In this document: positions 36,771 to 45,061 of the stretch, piece by piece | Layout of the letters: each line of letters begins with the position of its first letter | Numbering within the stretch: position 1 is the stretch's first letter | Source: Sphingomonas sp. Root710 | GTDB taxonomy: Bacteria > Pseudomonadota > Alphaproteobacteria > Sphingomonadales > Sphingomonadaceae | NCBI RefSeq assembly: GCF_001429065.1 | Contig: NZ_LMIB01000001.1 | Span: forward strand, 1,780,172 to 1,844,171 | Reading direction: 5' to 3' | DNA: 64,000 nucleotides | Position numbers and translations under genes: made by a program | The notes under the pieces: generated by a model | Databases searched by the model: none | The model's input: only the letters and a program-made list of their open reading frames with translations | What the model was told of the DNA's origin: nothing

Positions 36771-37456
36771 ACCCGTTTCGCCGCCCCTCATCGCGCTTCG
36801 GCCGCGAGCCCGTTCCTGAAACCCCTTATCAGCGCGCCGGTCAGGCGTGGGACGATCGCATCGGCTCGGCGCGGGTGCAGGCGCATAGTTGGCGATTGAT
36901 GGCCTTCGGCGCGACCGCGCTGCTGTCGCTGTCGGTCGTCGACAATCTTAGGCTGCGCTTCGGCTCGCATATCGTGCCCTATATCGTCGAGGTCGATCGC
37001 CTGGGTGCTGCGCGTTCGGTCGCGCCGGCGACGACGGACTATCGGCCGACCGATCCGCAGATCGCTTGGCATCTCGCGCGTTTCATCGAGAATGTCCGGT
37101 CGCGGCCCGCCGATCCGATCGTGCTCCGGCAGAATCTTGCGGCCGCCTATGATTTCACGACCGAGCAGGGCGCGGCGGGGCTCAACGATTATGCCCGCGC
37201 AAATGACCCGTTCGCTGAATTGGCCGACCGCCAGATTTCGGTGGACGTAAAGAATGTGGTCCGCGCGTCCGGCGACAGCTTCCGCGTCGCCTGGGACGAG
37301 CGCCGGTACGAGCACGGCCAACTCGCGGCGACTACCCATTGGTCGGCAATCCTGACCATCGTGATCCGCACACCCAGCGATGCGGCGACGCTCAGCCGCA
37401 ATCCGCTCGGCCTCTACGTCCACGCGATCAACTGGTCGCAAGATCTCGGAGAATGA
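36767..37456 (+). CDS. trbF: Conjugal transfer protein TrbF (VirB8-like)
   Basis: A 229-residue bitopic inner-membrane protein: short cytoplasmic N-terminus (PETPYQRAGQAWDDRIGSAR), one transmembrane helix at about 45-62, and a periplasmic NTF2-like domain. The motif VPYIVEVDRLG is typical of TrbF. It links the ATPases to the outer-membrane core. Overlaps trbG as ATGA. Confidence 0.93.
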   Translation: MNPFRRPSSRFGREPVPETPYQRAGQAWDDRIGSARVQAHSWRLMAFGATALLSLSVVDNLRLRFGSHIVPYIVEVDRLGAARSVAPATTDYRPTDPQIAWHLARFIENVRSRPADPIVLRQNLAAAYDFTTEQGAAGLNDYARANDPFAELADRQISVDVKNVVRASGDSFRVAWDERRYEHGQLAATTHWSAILTIVIRTPSDAATLSRNPLGLYVHAINWSQDLGE

Positions 37457-38295
37457 CCATGCGCATAGTTCCCATCGCATTACCGTTTCTGTTGGCGGCC
37501 GCGCCAGCACTCGCACAGACTGCATCGTCGTCGGCGCGGCCGGTCGCCGCTGCGACCGAAGCGGCGCGGGTCAGTCCGCGCTCTGCGGGCTGGCAGGGTG
37601 CGACCCAGTTGTTCGTCTATGCGCCGGGCGGCCTCTATCAGGTCTATGCCGCGGTCGGCCAGGTCACCGATATCGTGCTGCAGGACGGCGAGACGCTCTC
37701 GGACACGGGCGCGGTGGCGGCGGGCGATACCGTGCGCTGGGTAATCGGCGAGGCGGCGAGCGGCAGTGGGGCCGGTCGCCGCACGCATATCCTCGTCAAG
37801 CCGACCGATCCGGGTCTCAGGACCAACCTGGTCATCAACACCGACAAGCGAACCTACCATGTCGAGCTGCGCTCGACGTCGGCGACTTATATGGCGAGCG
37901 TCGGCTGGTCCTATCCGCAGGACGAGCTGATCGCGATACGGGCCAGGATCGAGGCCGCGGCGGCGGTCGCCAACACGCAGGTCCAGACCGGCATCGATCC
38001 GGCCAAGCTCGATTTCGCGTACCGGCTGTCGGGCGCGAACCCGCCATGGAAGCCGGTCGAGGTGTTCGACGATGGGGCCAAGACCTATCTGCTGTTCCCC
38101 GAGACGATCGCGCAGAGCGAGCTGCCCCCGCTCTTCCTGATCGGCGAGAAGAAGGCCGAACTGGTCAATTACCGCGTGTCGGGCCGCTACATGGTGGTCG
38201 ATCGCTTGTTCTCGGTCGCTGAGCTGCGCCTTGGCAGCAAGCGGCAACAGATCGTGCGGATCGAGCGCACACGGAGCCGGCAGCAGCGCTCATGA
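37453..38295 (+). CDS. trbG: Conjugal transfer protein TrbG (VirB9-like)
   Basis: Outer-membrane core component, 280 residues. The signal peptide ends at APALA (about residue 21). The beta-rich VirB9 domains contain YAPGGLYQVYAAVGQVTDI and LFLIGEKKAELVNYRVSGRY. The start at 37453 makes an ATGA overlap with trbF; MRIV two codons later is an alternative. Overlaps trbI by 4 nt. Confidence 0.93.
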   Translation: MTMRIVPIALPFLLAAAPALAQTASSSARPVAAATEAARVSPRSAGWQGATQLFVYAPGGLYQVYAAVGQVTDIVLQDGETLSDTGAVAAGDTVRWVIGEAASGSGAGRRTHILVKPTDPGLRTNLVINTDKRTYHVELRSTSATYMASVGWSYPQDELIAIRARIEAAAAVANTQVQTGIDPAKLDFAYRLSGANPPWKPVEVFDDGAKTYLLFPETIAQSELPPLFLIGEKKAELVNYRVSGRYMVVDRLFSVAELRLGSKRQQIVRIERTRSRQQRS

Positions 38296-39503
38296 GCCGC
38301 GACGAAGATCATCCGCCAAGCGATCCCACCGCGCCCCGTCCGCCGATCGCGACGCGGGCGCCGGCGCCGACGCCGCGACGCCTGTCGCGCAAGGCTTTGA
38401 CCGGGCTGTGCGGCGTCAGCGCGCTCGGGGTCGCGGCCGCGCTCGGTTACAGCCTAACCGCAGGTCATTACAGCCCAGCACCCCAGGAGACCGTTTCGGT
38501 CGAGCGCCGCAATACGAATGCCCTTGCTGACGCGCCCAAGGATTATGGTGACCTGGCGCGGACAGCCTCGGCGAACCTTGGCGCACCACCGGCTGCGACT
38601 GAGCCGATCACACCGCCGCCAGCGACCGGTACGCCGTCCGCGCCGACGACGATCAACAATGAAGCCAGCGTGGATCGGCAGCGCCAACGCCAGCAGCGCG
38701 ACAGCGCGCGGGCGAGCAAGCTGTTCGCAGGGGCGGGCGAAGGTGGGCACTCTTCCGGGACGCCAGCGGCGCAAGACGCATCGCCTCTTCAGGGTCAGGC
38801 GACGACCAATACGCCTGAAGCCGGGGCCAATGGCGATGCCCAGGCGCGGAAAGCCGCGTTCGTGGCGGGCGGCGGGCGCGAGCCCAGCGTGAACAGCGGT
38901 CGGGTCACCGATCCGGCCGGTCGCTATGTCGTCTCGGCAGGTTCGACGATCGCCGCGGCGCTCATTACCGGCCTGTCTTCGGACCTTCCCGGCCAGGTCG
39001 TGGCGCAGGTGACCGAGGATGTGTTCGATAGCGTCAGCGGCCGAACCCGCCTCGTGCCGCAAGGAACGAGGCTGATCGGCGTCTATGATGCGCGGGTGAC
39101 TTATGGCCAGTCGCGTGCGCTGGTGGTCTGGACGCGGATGATTTTCGCCGATGGCCGTTCGATTGACCTTGATCGCCTTATGGGCACGGACGCGGCGGGT
39201 CAGTCTGGATTCGCCGATCGCGTCAACAACCATACCGGCAAGCTGCTGATGGCGGGATTGCTCTCGACGCTGTTCGGCGTCGTTGCCAATGCGGCGACGG
39301 TGGGCGGCGGCGACAATAGCGACATCGCCTACGCAATCCGAGAAAGTGCCGGTCGGTCGGTCGAGAATGCGGGCGACAAGATTGTCAGTCGCCAACTCGA
39401 TGTGCAGCCGACTATCACAGTCCGGCCGGGGGCGAGAGTGCAAGTGTTGGTGAGCCGCGATCTGGTTCTGCCGGCATGGGGTGAAGTCCGGTCGGTGCCG
39501 TAG
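38292..39503 (+). CDS. trbI: Conjugal transfer protein TrbI (VirB10-like)
   Basis: Core-complex scaffold of 403 residues spanning both membranes. It has a short cytoplasmic N-terminus, one transmembrane helix at about 35-55, a proline-rich periplasmic linker and the C-terminal VirB10 barrel (YVVSAGSTIAAALITGLSSD; LVPQGTRLIGVYDARVTYGQ). It is the last trb gene. In related elements a DUF2274-type small gene follows trbI, but here the next sequence is a broken XRE gene. Confidence 0.94.
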   Translation: MSRDEDHPPSDPTAPRPPIATRAPAPTPRRLSRKALTGLCGVSALGVAAALGYSLTAGHYSPAPQETVSVERRNTNALADAPKDYGDLARTASANLGAPPAATEPITPPPATGTPSAPTTINNEASVDRQRQRQQRDSARASKLFAGAGEGGHSSGTPAAQDASPLQGQATTNTPEAGANGDAQARKAAFVAGGGREPSVNSGRVTDPAGRYVVSAGSTIAAALITGLSSDLPGQVVAQVTEDVFDSVSGRTRLVPQGTRLIGVYDARVTYGQSRALVVWTRMIFADGRSIDLDRLMGTDAAGQSGFADRVNNHTGKLLMAGLLSTLFGVVANAATVGGGDNSDIAYAIRESAGRSVENAGDKIVSRQLDVQPTITVRPGARVQVLVSRDLVLPAWGEVRSVP

Positions 39504-39505
39504 AA

Positions 39506-39661
39506 CTAGAGATCCGGATTAGCTTTGGCGGAAATGTGCAGCGTCTCGATCGCGTGGTCGACGTATGCAACGAGAATTCCCTCATCGCGTCGGTCCAGAA
39601 ACCGGCGTGCCAATTCGATCAGACGCTCGGTCTCGGCGTGGCGTGGTGATCGAGGACGGGG
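39506..39661 (-). pseudogene. Possible short remnant ORF of unknown origin
   Basis: On the minus strand the segment ETERLIELARRFLDRRDEGI, then LVAYVDHAIETLHISAK, reads like the end of a small helical protein and closes with a stop at 39506, just after trbI. No clear start is present and the upstream part of the frame looks random, so I treat it as a fragment. It may equally be chance. Confidence 0.25.
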
Positions 39662-39710
39662 TGACAATGATATGGTCGAACTGGTTGAAGTGTTGGCGCA
39701 CCTCGGTGCA

Positions 39711-39723
39711 TTCCGAATCGGAA
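39711..39723. promoter_or_regulatory. Short palindrome upstream of the broken XRE gene
   Basis: TTCCGA-A-TCGGAA is a perfect inverted repeat with a one-base centre, 17 nt before the GTG of the XRE pseudogene. Position fits an autoregulatory operator. It is short, so chance cannot be excluded. Confidence 0.3.
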
Positions 39724-39739
39724 CGATCGCTCTTATCGC

Positions 39740-39975
39740 GTGATTAAATGCCGGACGGATCTCCGGGAAAATCGCGCGATCAATCTTCGACGAATTCGGA
39801 AAGAGACGGAGCTCACCCAGGAGGAGATGGCACATGTTCTCGGGGTGAGTGCGCACCATTTGAATCGATCGAGATGTGCAGGGTGTCACCGAGTGTGACA
39901 TTGCTCGACCAGTTTGCCGACGTCGTTGAGATCGACGCTTGCGAATTGATCAGCCGGGCGGAGACGGATCGCTGA
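39740..39975 (+). pseudogene. Frameshifted XRE-family regulator
   Basis: From a GTG at 39740 the frame reads a helix-turn-helix start (NLRRIRKETELTQEEMAHVL, then GVSAHHLN). Near 39865-39872 one extra base breaks it, and the matching continuation is in the next frame (IEMCRVSPSVTLLDQFADVV to a stop at 39973-39975). Restored, the junction would read HHL-RIE-RVSPSVTLLD, a normal XRE recognition helix. The gene is thus inactivated. Its 3' end lies antisense to the C-terminus of the convergent LysR gene. Confidence 0.65.
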
Positions 39976-40914
39976 GGGCGTCCGACGAGATGCATGGCTC
40001 CGCACGGAACCCAGCAATCGGTGACGTAAGGGATTCCGACCATGCTTCGGCCAGATCGCCTCGATCCACAGGACGGCATCGTCCTCATCGATAGGAATAT
40101 AGCGAATCCCGGAACGCGGTAGGGCCGCCGAAGCCAGATGGAGTGTACCGCCGATCCCGCGCCGCACCAGTTCGATGAGTGTACCGCGCGAAACCTCGTG
40201 GAGGTTGCATTCGAACGGCAGGTCACCCATCCGGGCGGTAAATGCGCGATAGTCAGTGAGATCACCTTGGCAGGACTTGAGCATCATAGGGATTGCGGAC
40301 AGGTCCAACCACTTAACGCTTTTTGCATGTGCGAGCGGATGTCGGTCGGAGAGTGCGAGGACCAGGGACTGGCGCCACAGCCGCTCCTGGATGTTGCTTC
40401 CCTCACCAATTTCCGGGTGCAGCGGAGTAAACAAAATGTCGACACTCCGTTCGTTGAGCCGGCGGTAGAGGTCGCCCGGCGGCCCCTCTATAAAACGTAG
40501 AGCGATGTCCGGTTTGGCCTCGCAAATCTCTGCAATGCCATCGCCTACCGGACCGTGTGCGAGCGCAGGGTGAAATCCGACTGTCAAAGAGCCAGCGTTG
40601 CTCTGCGCGGTTGCCAGCGCGCGTTCGATCTGGTGCTCTACTGTGAAGAGGAGCAGCTTCGCAGAAGGCAAGATCGCTTGACCGATAGGGGTGAGCGCCG
40701 CGGGTGACCCCCGGCGACGTTCGAACAGATCTCCTCCGTATAGTTCTTCCAGACGTGCGATCGTCTGGCTCACGGCGGGCTGGCTAACGCGGAGTTGGCG
40801 GGCAGCGGCAAAGCTCCGGGTCTCCGCCACCTTCAAGAATATCTCGAGTTGCTTGAAATTAGGCCGGTTGGCGCTAAGGCGGCGATTGTTTCGCGGCGAG
40901 TCGTCCATTAACAA
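39886..40914 (-). CDS. LysR-family transcriptional regulator
   Basis: A 342-residue regulator with an N-terminal winged HTH (FKQLEIFLKVAETRSFAAAR then SQPAVSQTIARLEELYG, residues 20-60) and a substrate-binding domain (LTVGFHPALA, about 130-300). It probably controls some of the catabolic genes to its right. The last 30 or so residues are antisense to the XRE pseudogene and extend past the usual end of the family, which suggests that the original stop was lost at a recombination junction near 39975. An inducer cannot be predicted. Confidence 0.85.
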   Translation of the reverse strand: MLMDDSPRNNRRLSANRPNFKQLEIFLKVAETRSFAAARQLRVSQPAVSQTIARLEELYGGDLFERRRGSPAALTPIGQAILPSAKLLLFTVEHQIERALATAQSNAGSLTVGFHPALAHGPVGDGIAEICEAKPDIALRFIEGPPGDLYRRLNERSVDILFTPLHPEIGEGSNIQERLWRQSLVLALSDRHPLAHAKSVKWLDLSAIPMMLKSCQGDLTDYRAFTARMGDLPFECNLHEVSRGTLIELVRRGIGGTLHLASAALPRSGIRYIPIDEDDAVLWIEAIWPKHGRNPLRHRLLGSVRSHASRRTPSAIRLRPADQFASVDLNDVGKLVEQCHTR

Positions 40915-41300
40915 CGGTCCCGGCCGTCATACTAGTTTGTCGCCGTTCGAAATGCGAGCTTTTGCACTGGCGTAAGTCTGAGTAGATGCAAAAGATACCT
41001 CGCTAGGCCGCAGGTCGAATCAAACAATCTCTAGCAGCATTCCGACTTTAAACGCCAAAGCGGCGCGCAAATTCATTAAACATTAATTAATCCGCACTCG
41101 CACTGTTTGCGCGGCCGAAACTTCCGCAGTGCTAATCAACAGTTGGATCTTGTCGGAAGTGGCTTACTTTTCGTCAACATGTACCAGTCCGATCGAAAAT
41201 CCGGAGCAGTTAAGCTTTCGGTGGTTCTCGATAGTACTATCAAAGCGAAAAAACTTTATGCAGCGAGCTTTGCACGCATTCGTCGGTCGAACAGCTGAAA
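40915..41300. other. AT-rich intergenic region upstream of the LysR gene
   Basis: A 386-nt interval with no supported gene. It contains AT-rich sequence (AACATTAATTAATCCGC near 41081-41097) and probably the LysR promoter, since the LysR gene is transcribed leftward from 40914. On the other side it borders the 3' end of an acyl-CoA dehydrogenase gene. Confidence 0.45.
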
Positions 41301-42557
41301 TTAACGCAATTCATTGCGACCAACAACCATATGGTGCACCTCGTCCGGACCATCTGCCAAGCGCAACCAGCGTGCCTCGATGTACATGTCCGCAAGCGGC
41401 GTCCATTGCGATACGCCAGTTCCACCATGTATTTGTATGGCCTGATCGACAATCTGACAGACTTTTTCAGGGACCATCGCCTTGACCATGCTCACCCAGA
41501 CGCGGGCTTCCTTGTTGCCGAGGGCGTCCATCGCCTTGGCAGCCTTCAGGACCATAAGGCGCATGGCCTCGATCTCGATTCGAGCGCGGGAGGCCTTTTC
41601 CAGATTGCCTCCAAGCATGATCAGCGGCTTGCCGAAGGCTTCACGAGACTGACCGCGCGTCACCATCAGGTCCAACGCGCGTTCGGCTTGACCAATTGCC
41701 CGCATGCAATGATGGATACGGCCAGGCCCGAGGCGTACCTGTGAAATCTCGAAGCCCCGCCCTTCGCCCAGCAGCATATTTTCTTTGGGGACGCGCACAT
41801 CTTCAAGCCTGACGTGCATCGGTCCGCGCGGTCCGTGATCCTGCCCGAACACATACATTGGCCCCAAAACGTTCACTCCGGACGTATCCATCGGCACCAG
41901 TATCTGGGAGTGTTGCTGGCGTGCGGGCGCATCCGGGTTGGTCTTCACCATCGCGATCATCAATTTACAGCGCGGATCGCCGGAACCTGATGTGAAGAAT
42001 TTCTCGCCGTTGATCACCCACTCGTCGCCGTCAAGGACGGCACTTGTCGAAATATTCTTTGCATCGGACGACGCGACGTTCGGCTCCGTCATGGCATAGG
42101 TCGAGCGGATTTCGCCGTCCATCAACGGCTTCAGCCAGCGCTCTTTCTGGGCAGGCGTGCCAACACGCTCCAGCACCTCCATGTTGCCCGTGTTCGGCGC
42201 ATCGCAATTCATGGTTTCCGGAGCCAGGGGCGACTTGCCAAGCTCGACGGCAATATAGGCGTAGTCGAGATTGCTGAGCCCCTCTTCCGTTTCCGCGTTG
42301 GGCAGGAAAAAATTCCATAAGCCCTGTGATTTGGCCTTTTGCTTCGCGACTTCCAGCACTTCGATCTGCCTCGACGTATATGCGCGAGGATTGGGATTGC
42401 CTTGACCTAATCGATCAAATTCCTCGGTCATGGGCGTGACGATTTCGGCGATGAACCGCTTGACATGATTGTAGAGCGGCGCCGCCTTTTCACTCATGCG
42501 CAAGTCGTTCAGCGGATCTTTAGGGTCGGGACCGAACATGGAAGGAACCTTTGGCAC
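41301..42557 (-). CDS. Acyl-CoA dehydrogenase (tandem copy 1)
   Basis: FAD enzyme of 418 residues that introduces an alpha,beta double bond into an acyl-CoA. The FAD/substrate signature YAMTEPNVASSDAKNIST lies at about residues 155-172, [20 protein letters not shown] near 270, and the C-terminal HGGTGVSQWTPLADMYIEAR holds the dimer/FAD interface. It belongs to the larger ACAD branch with N-terminal LYNHVKRFIAE. The next gene is a close paralogue, with long stretches nearly identical in nucleotide sequence, so these arose by tandem duplication. Confidence 0.88.
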   Translation of the reverse strand: MPKVPSMFGPDPKDPLNDLRMSEKAAPLYNHVKRFIAEIVTPMTEEFDRLGQGNPNPRAYTSRQIEVLEVAKQKAKSQGLWNFFLPNAETEEGLSNLDYAYIAVELGKSPLAPETMNCDAPNTGNMEVLERVGTPAQKERWLKPLMDGEIRSTYAMTEPNVASSDAKNISTSAVLDGDEWVINGEKFFTSGSGDPRCKLMIAMVKTNPDAPARQQHSQILVPMDTSGVNVLGPMYVFGQDHGPRGPMHVRLEDVRVPKENMLLGEGRGFEISQVRLGPGRIHHCMRAIGQAERALDLMVTRGQSREAFGKPLIMLGGNLEKASRARIEIEAMRLMVLKAAKAMDALGNKEARVWVSMVKAMVPEKVCQIVDQAIQIHGGTGVSQWTPLADMYIEARWLRLADGPDEVHHMVVGRNELR

Positions 42558-42663
42558 GTCTTTATTTCCCTTTATTTTACTGCTCTGCTATCGGAAGCGC
42601 GCGAATTCGTTGGGACTTAGTGTTTAAAGAAGGCCGTCCCGTCGCTTCCTGCTGGACGCTTAA

Positions 42664-43941
42664 TCAGCGCAACTCATTTCGGCCCACGATCATGTGGTGC
42701 ACCTCGTCGGGACCATCCGCCAGCCGTAGTTCACGACTTTCGATGTACAGGTCAGCAAGCGGCGTCCATTGCGAGACTCCGGCGCCGCCGTATATCTGAA
42801 TGGCCTGATCGATAATTTGACATACCTTTTCGGGTACCAGGGCTTTAGCCATGCTCACCCAGACGCGCGCCTGCTTGTTGCCGAGGACATCCATTGCTTT
42901 TGCTGCCTTCAAGACCATCAAGCGCATGGCCTCAATCTCGATTCGGGCGCGGGAGGCCTTTTCCAGATTGCCTCCGAGCATGATCAGCGGCTTGCCGAAG
43001 GCTTCGCGAGACTGACCGCGCGTCACCATCAGGTCCAGCGCGCGTTCGGCCTTGCCAATCGCCCGCATGCAATGATGTATACGGCCGGGCCCGAGGCGCA
43101 CCTGTGAGATTTCGAAACCCCGCCCCTCACCGAGAAGCATGTTATCTTTCGGCACACGTACATTCTCGAATCGAATATGCATGTGACCTCTCGGTGCGAC
43201 ATCATGACCGAACAGATGCATGGGTCCTAGGATGTTTACACCTGGTGTGTCCTTCGGAACTAATATTTGCGACTGTTGCCGGTGAGGAGCAGCGTTTGGG
43301 CTGGTCTTGACCATGACGATCATGATTTTACAGCGCGGATCGCCCGCGCCTGAAATATAATATTTCTCACCGTTGATCACCCAGTCGTTGCCGTCGAGGA
43401 CGGCGCTCGTCGAAATATTCTTGGCGTCGGATGATGCGACATTTGGCTCCGTCATGGCATAGGCCGACCGGATTTCGCCGTTCAAAAGCGGCTTCAGCCA
43501 GCGCTCTTTCTGGGCGGGCGTGCCAACACGTTCAAGCACTTCCATATTGCCGGTGTCCGGGGCGGCGCAATTCATCACTTCGGAGGCCAGCGAGTTTTTG
43601 CCTAACTCGACTGCAATATACGCATAATCAAGATTACTGAGGCCTTCGCCCGTCTCGGCGTCGGGCAGGAAGAAATTCCAAAGCCCCTCGGCCTTTGCCT
43701 TATCCTTGGCTTGTTCGAGGATCTCTAACTGTCCCGGCGCGAACTGCCAGCGCTCGGTCCAGCCTTCGCCTAGGCGGACATATTCCTGATACATCGGCTC
43801 AACCGTCTGGGCGATAAATCGCTTCACGTGATCGTAGAGGGGAGCCGCCTTTTCGCTCATGCGCAAGTCGTTCAGCGGATCGCTTGGATCACGACCAAAC
43901 ATGGAGGAGGCTTCAGATTGATCAGATTGATCAGGGGTCAC
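42664..43941 (-). CDS. Acyl-CoA dehydrogenase (tandem copy 2)
   Basis: A 425-residue paralogue of the gene at 41301, with the same start region (SMFGRDPSDPLNDLRMSEKA) and the same motifs ([33 protein letters not shown]). The segment from about residue 270 to the end is most alike. Differences cluster at residues 40-65 and 220-260, near the substrate side, so the two may act on different acyl-CoA substrates or successive intermediates. It lies upstream of copy 1 on the same strand, 106 nt apart. Confidence 0.88.
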   Translation of the reverse strand: MTPDQSDQSEASSMFGRDPSDPLNDLRMSEKAAPLYDHVKRFIAQTVEPMYQEYVRLGEGWTERWQFAPGQLEILEQAKDKAKAEGLWNFFLPDAETGEGLSNLDYAYIAVELGKNSLASEVMNCAAPDTGNMEVLERVGTPAQKERWLKPLLNGEIRSAYAMTEPNVASSDAKNISTSAVLDGNDWVINGEKYYISGAGDPRCKIMIVMVKTSPNAAPHRQQSQILVPKDTPGVNILGPMHLFGHDVAPRGHMHIRFENVRVPKDNMLLGEGRGFEISQVRLGPGRIHHCMRAIGKAERALDLMVTRGQSREAFGKPLIMLGGNLEKASRARIEIEAMRLMVLKAAKAMDVLGNKQARVWVSMAKALVPEKVCQIIDQAIQIYGGAGVSQWTPLADLYIESRELRLADGPDEVHHMIVGRNELR

Positions 43942-44022
43942 GTCAGAAATTTCTCCAGAATTTACTTATGCTGCTGAGCCCGCGCACTCCACGCTCCCGG
44001 CATTCAGCAGCATTTGCTGATT

Positions 44023-44062
44023 GCCATAATAGATTTATGCAAGCAATAAATATTTTTATGGC
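44023..44062. promoter_or_regulatory. Two tandem AT-rich inverted repeats (CCATAA-type)
   Basis: The segment reads GCCATAA-TAGA-TTTATGC (44023-44040), two bases, then GCAATAAA-TATT-TTTATGGC (44043-44062). Both are inverted repeats with near-identical GCMATAA half-sites. They lie in the 224-nt divergent region between the acyl-CoA dehydrogenase gene and the phosphatase gene, an ideal place for a dimeric regulator. A related CCATAAA...TTTATGG pair is at 51733-51764. Confidence 0.5.
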
Positions 44063-44165
44063 TAGCATCGGCATGCGAGTCTCAGAGTCCGTATAAGGAC
44101 TGCCGGGGCCGCCGAATTTCGTCGGTGACCGAGGGAAATGCGCGATTGATTTATGAGGAGGTGCG

Positions 44166-44924
44166 GTGGTTATGTTGGAAGGTGCGGCAAATTTCCGAGA
44201 TCTCGGCGGTTGGGGCACAGAAGACGGCCGGAAGCTTATTCTGGGTGCGCTCTTCCGTTCCAATGCCTTAGCCAGACTGTCCGAAGGCGATTTGATTATG
44301 CTGAACGGTTTGGGAATAAAGGTCGTCCACGACCTTCGCGCTCGCCTCGAACGGGAGGGGGCGCCCACGGCTTGGTCTTGCGAAGGATTGGTTACAAAGA
44401 CATATCGACCGCCCCACAAACGCCGGCTGGTCGATATGGCGCTGGAATATTCAGCAGACGTGCCCGGCATTCGCCGTCTTATGCACGATTTCTATTGCGA
44501 TCTTCCTTTCGTTTTTGCGCCTGTGATCGCCGACGTGTTCACATCCATTCTTGAAGAGGGCACGCCATGTGTCGTCCATTGTTCGGCGGGCAAAGACCGT
44601 ACTGGCATAGTATGCGCGGTCTTACTTGCAGCCTTGGGAGTACCCCGGTCGTCCATAATTGAAGACTACATAAGATCTGGCCCCCTTCTTCATGCTAGGC
44701 CAACGACAGATCAGACCTTTGCTCCTCGTGTCGACGAGGAAGCAGTACGCCGTCGATTACCGCCAGAAGCCATCGCAGTAATGACTGCGGCTGATCCCGC
44801 CTATATCGAAGCGGCATTAGACGCCATCGACCGCAGATACCCCCACATCAGCGACTATTTCATGGAAGAACTACGGCTGGATGCGGGCCATTTGAAACGG
44901 CTTCGCGATATTTTGCTCGTGTAA
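44166..44924 (+). CDS. Tyrosine/dual-specificity phosphatase-like protein
   Basis: A 252-residue phosphatase with the CX5R signature HCSAGKDRTG at 138-147 (C139, R145) and the N-terminal NFRDLGGWGTEDGRKL that marks the bacterial tyrosine-phosphatase family related to the Mycobacterium PtpB type. It may act on protein or phospholipid/inositol phosphate. Start is GTG at 44166 or ATG at 44172; AGGAGG is at 44156. It heads a plus-strand run followed by an acyl-CoA dehydrogenase, SDR and CoA ligase genes, although a 137-nt gap leaves co-transcription uncertain. Confidence 0.85.
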   Translation: MVMLEGAANFRDLGGWGTEDGRKLILGALFRSNALARLSEGDLIMLNGLGIKVVHDLRARLEREGAPTAWSCEGLVTKTYRPPHKRRLVDMALEYSADVPGIRRLMHDFYCDLPFVFAPVIADVFTSILEEGTPCVVHCSAGKDRTGIVCAVLLAALGVPRSSIIEDYIRSGPLLHARPTTDQTFAPRVDEEAVRRRLPPEAIAVMTAADPAYIEAALDAIDRRYPHISDYFMEELRLDAGHLKRLRDILLV

Positions 44925-45061
44925 AGAGGGGCAAGCGGTGCCACGTAAGGCGCCCAGCGGAAATGAGCTCAATGCCGTCGTCCCAGGCTGACGGCGCTGC
45001 GAACCCCACAAACGGCTGGACAGGCCAGATAATATATATATCTTTCAGAAAACTCTATTGA

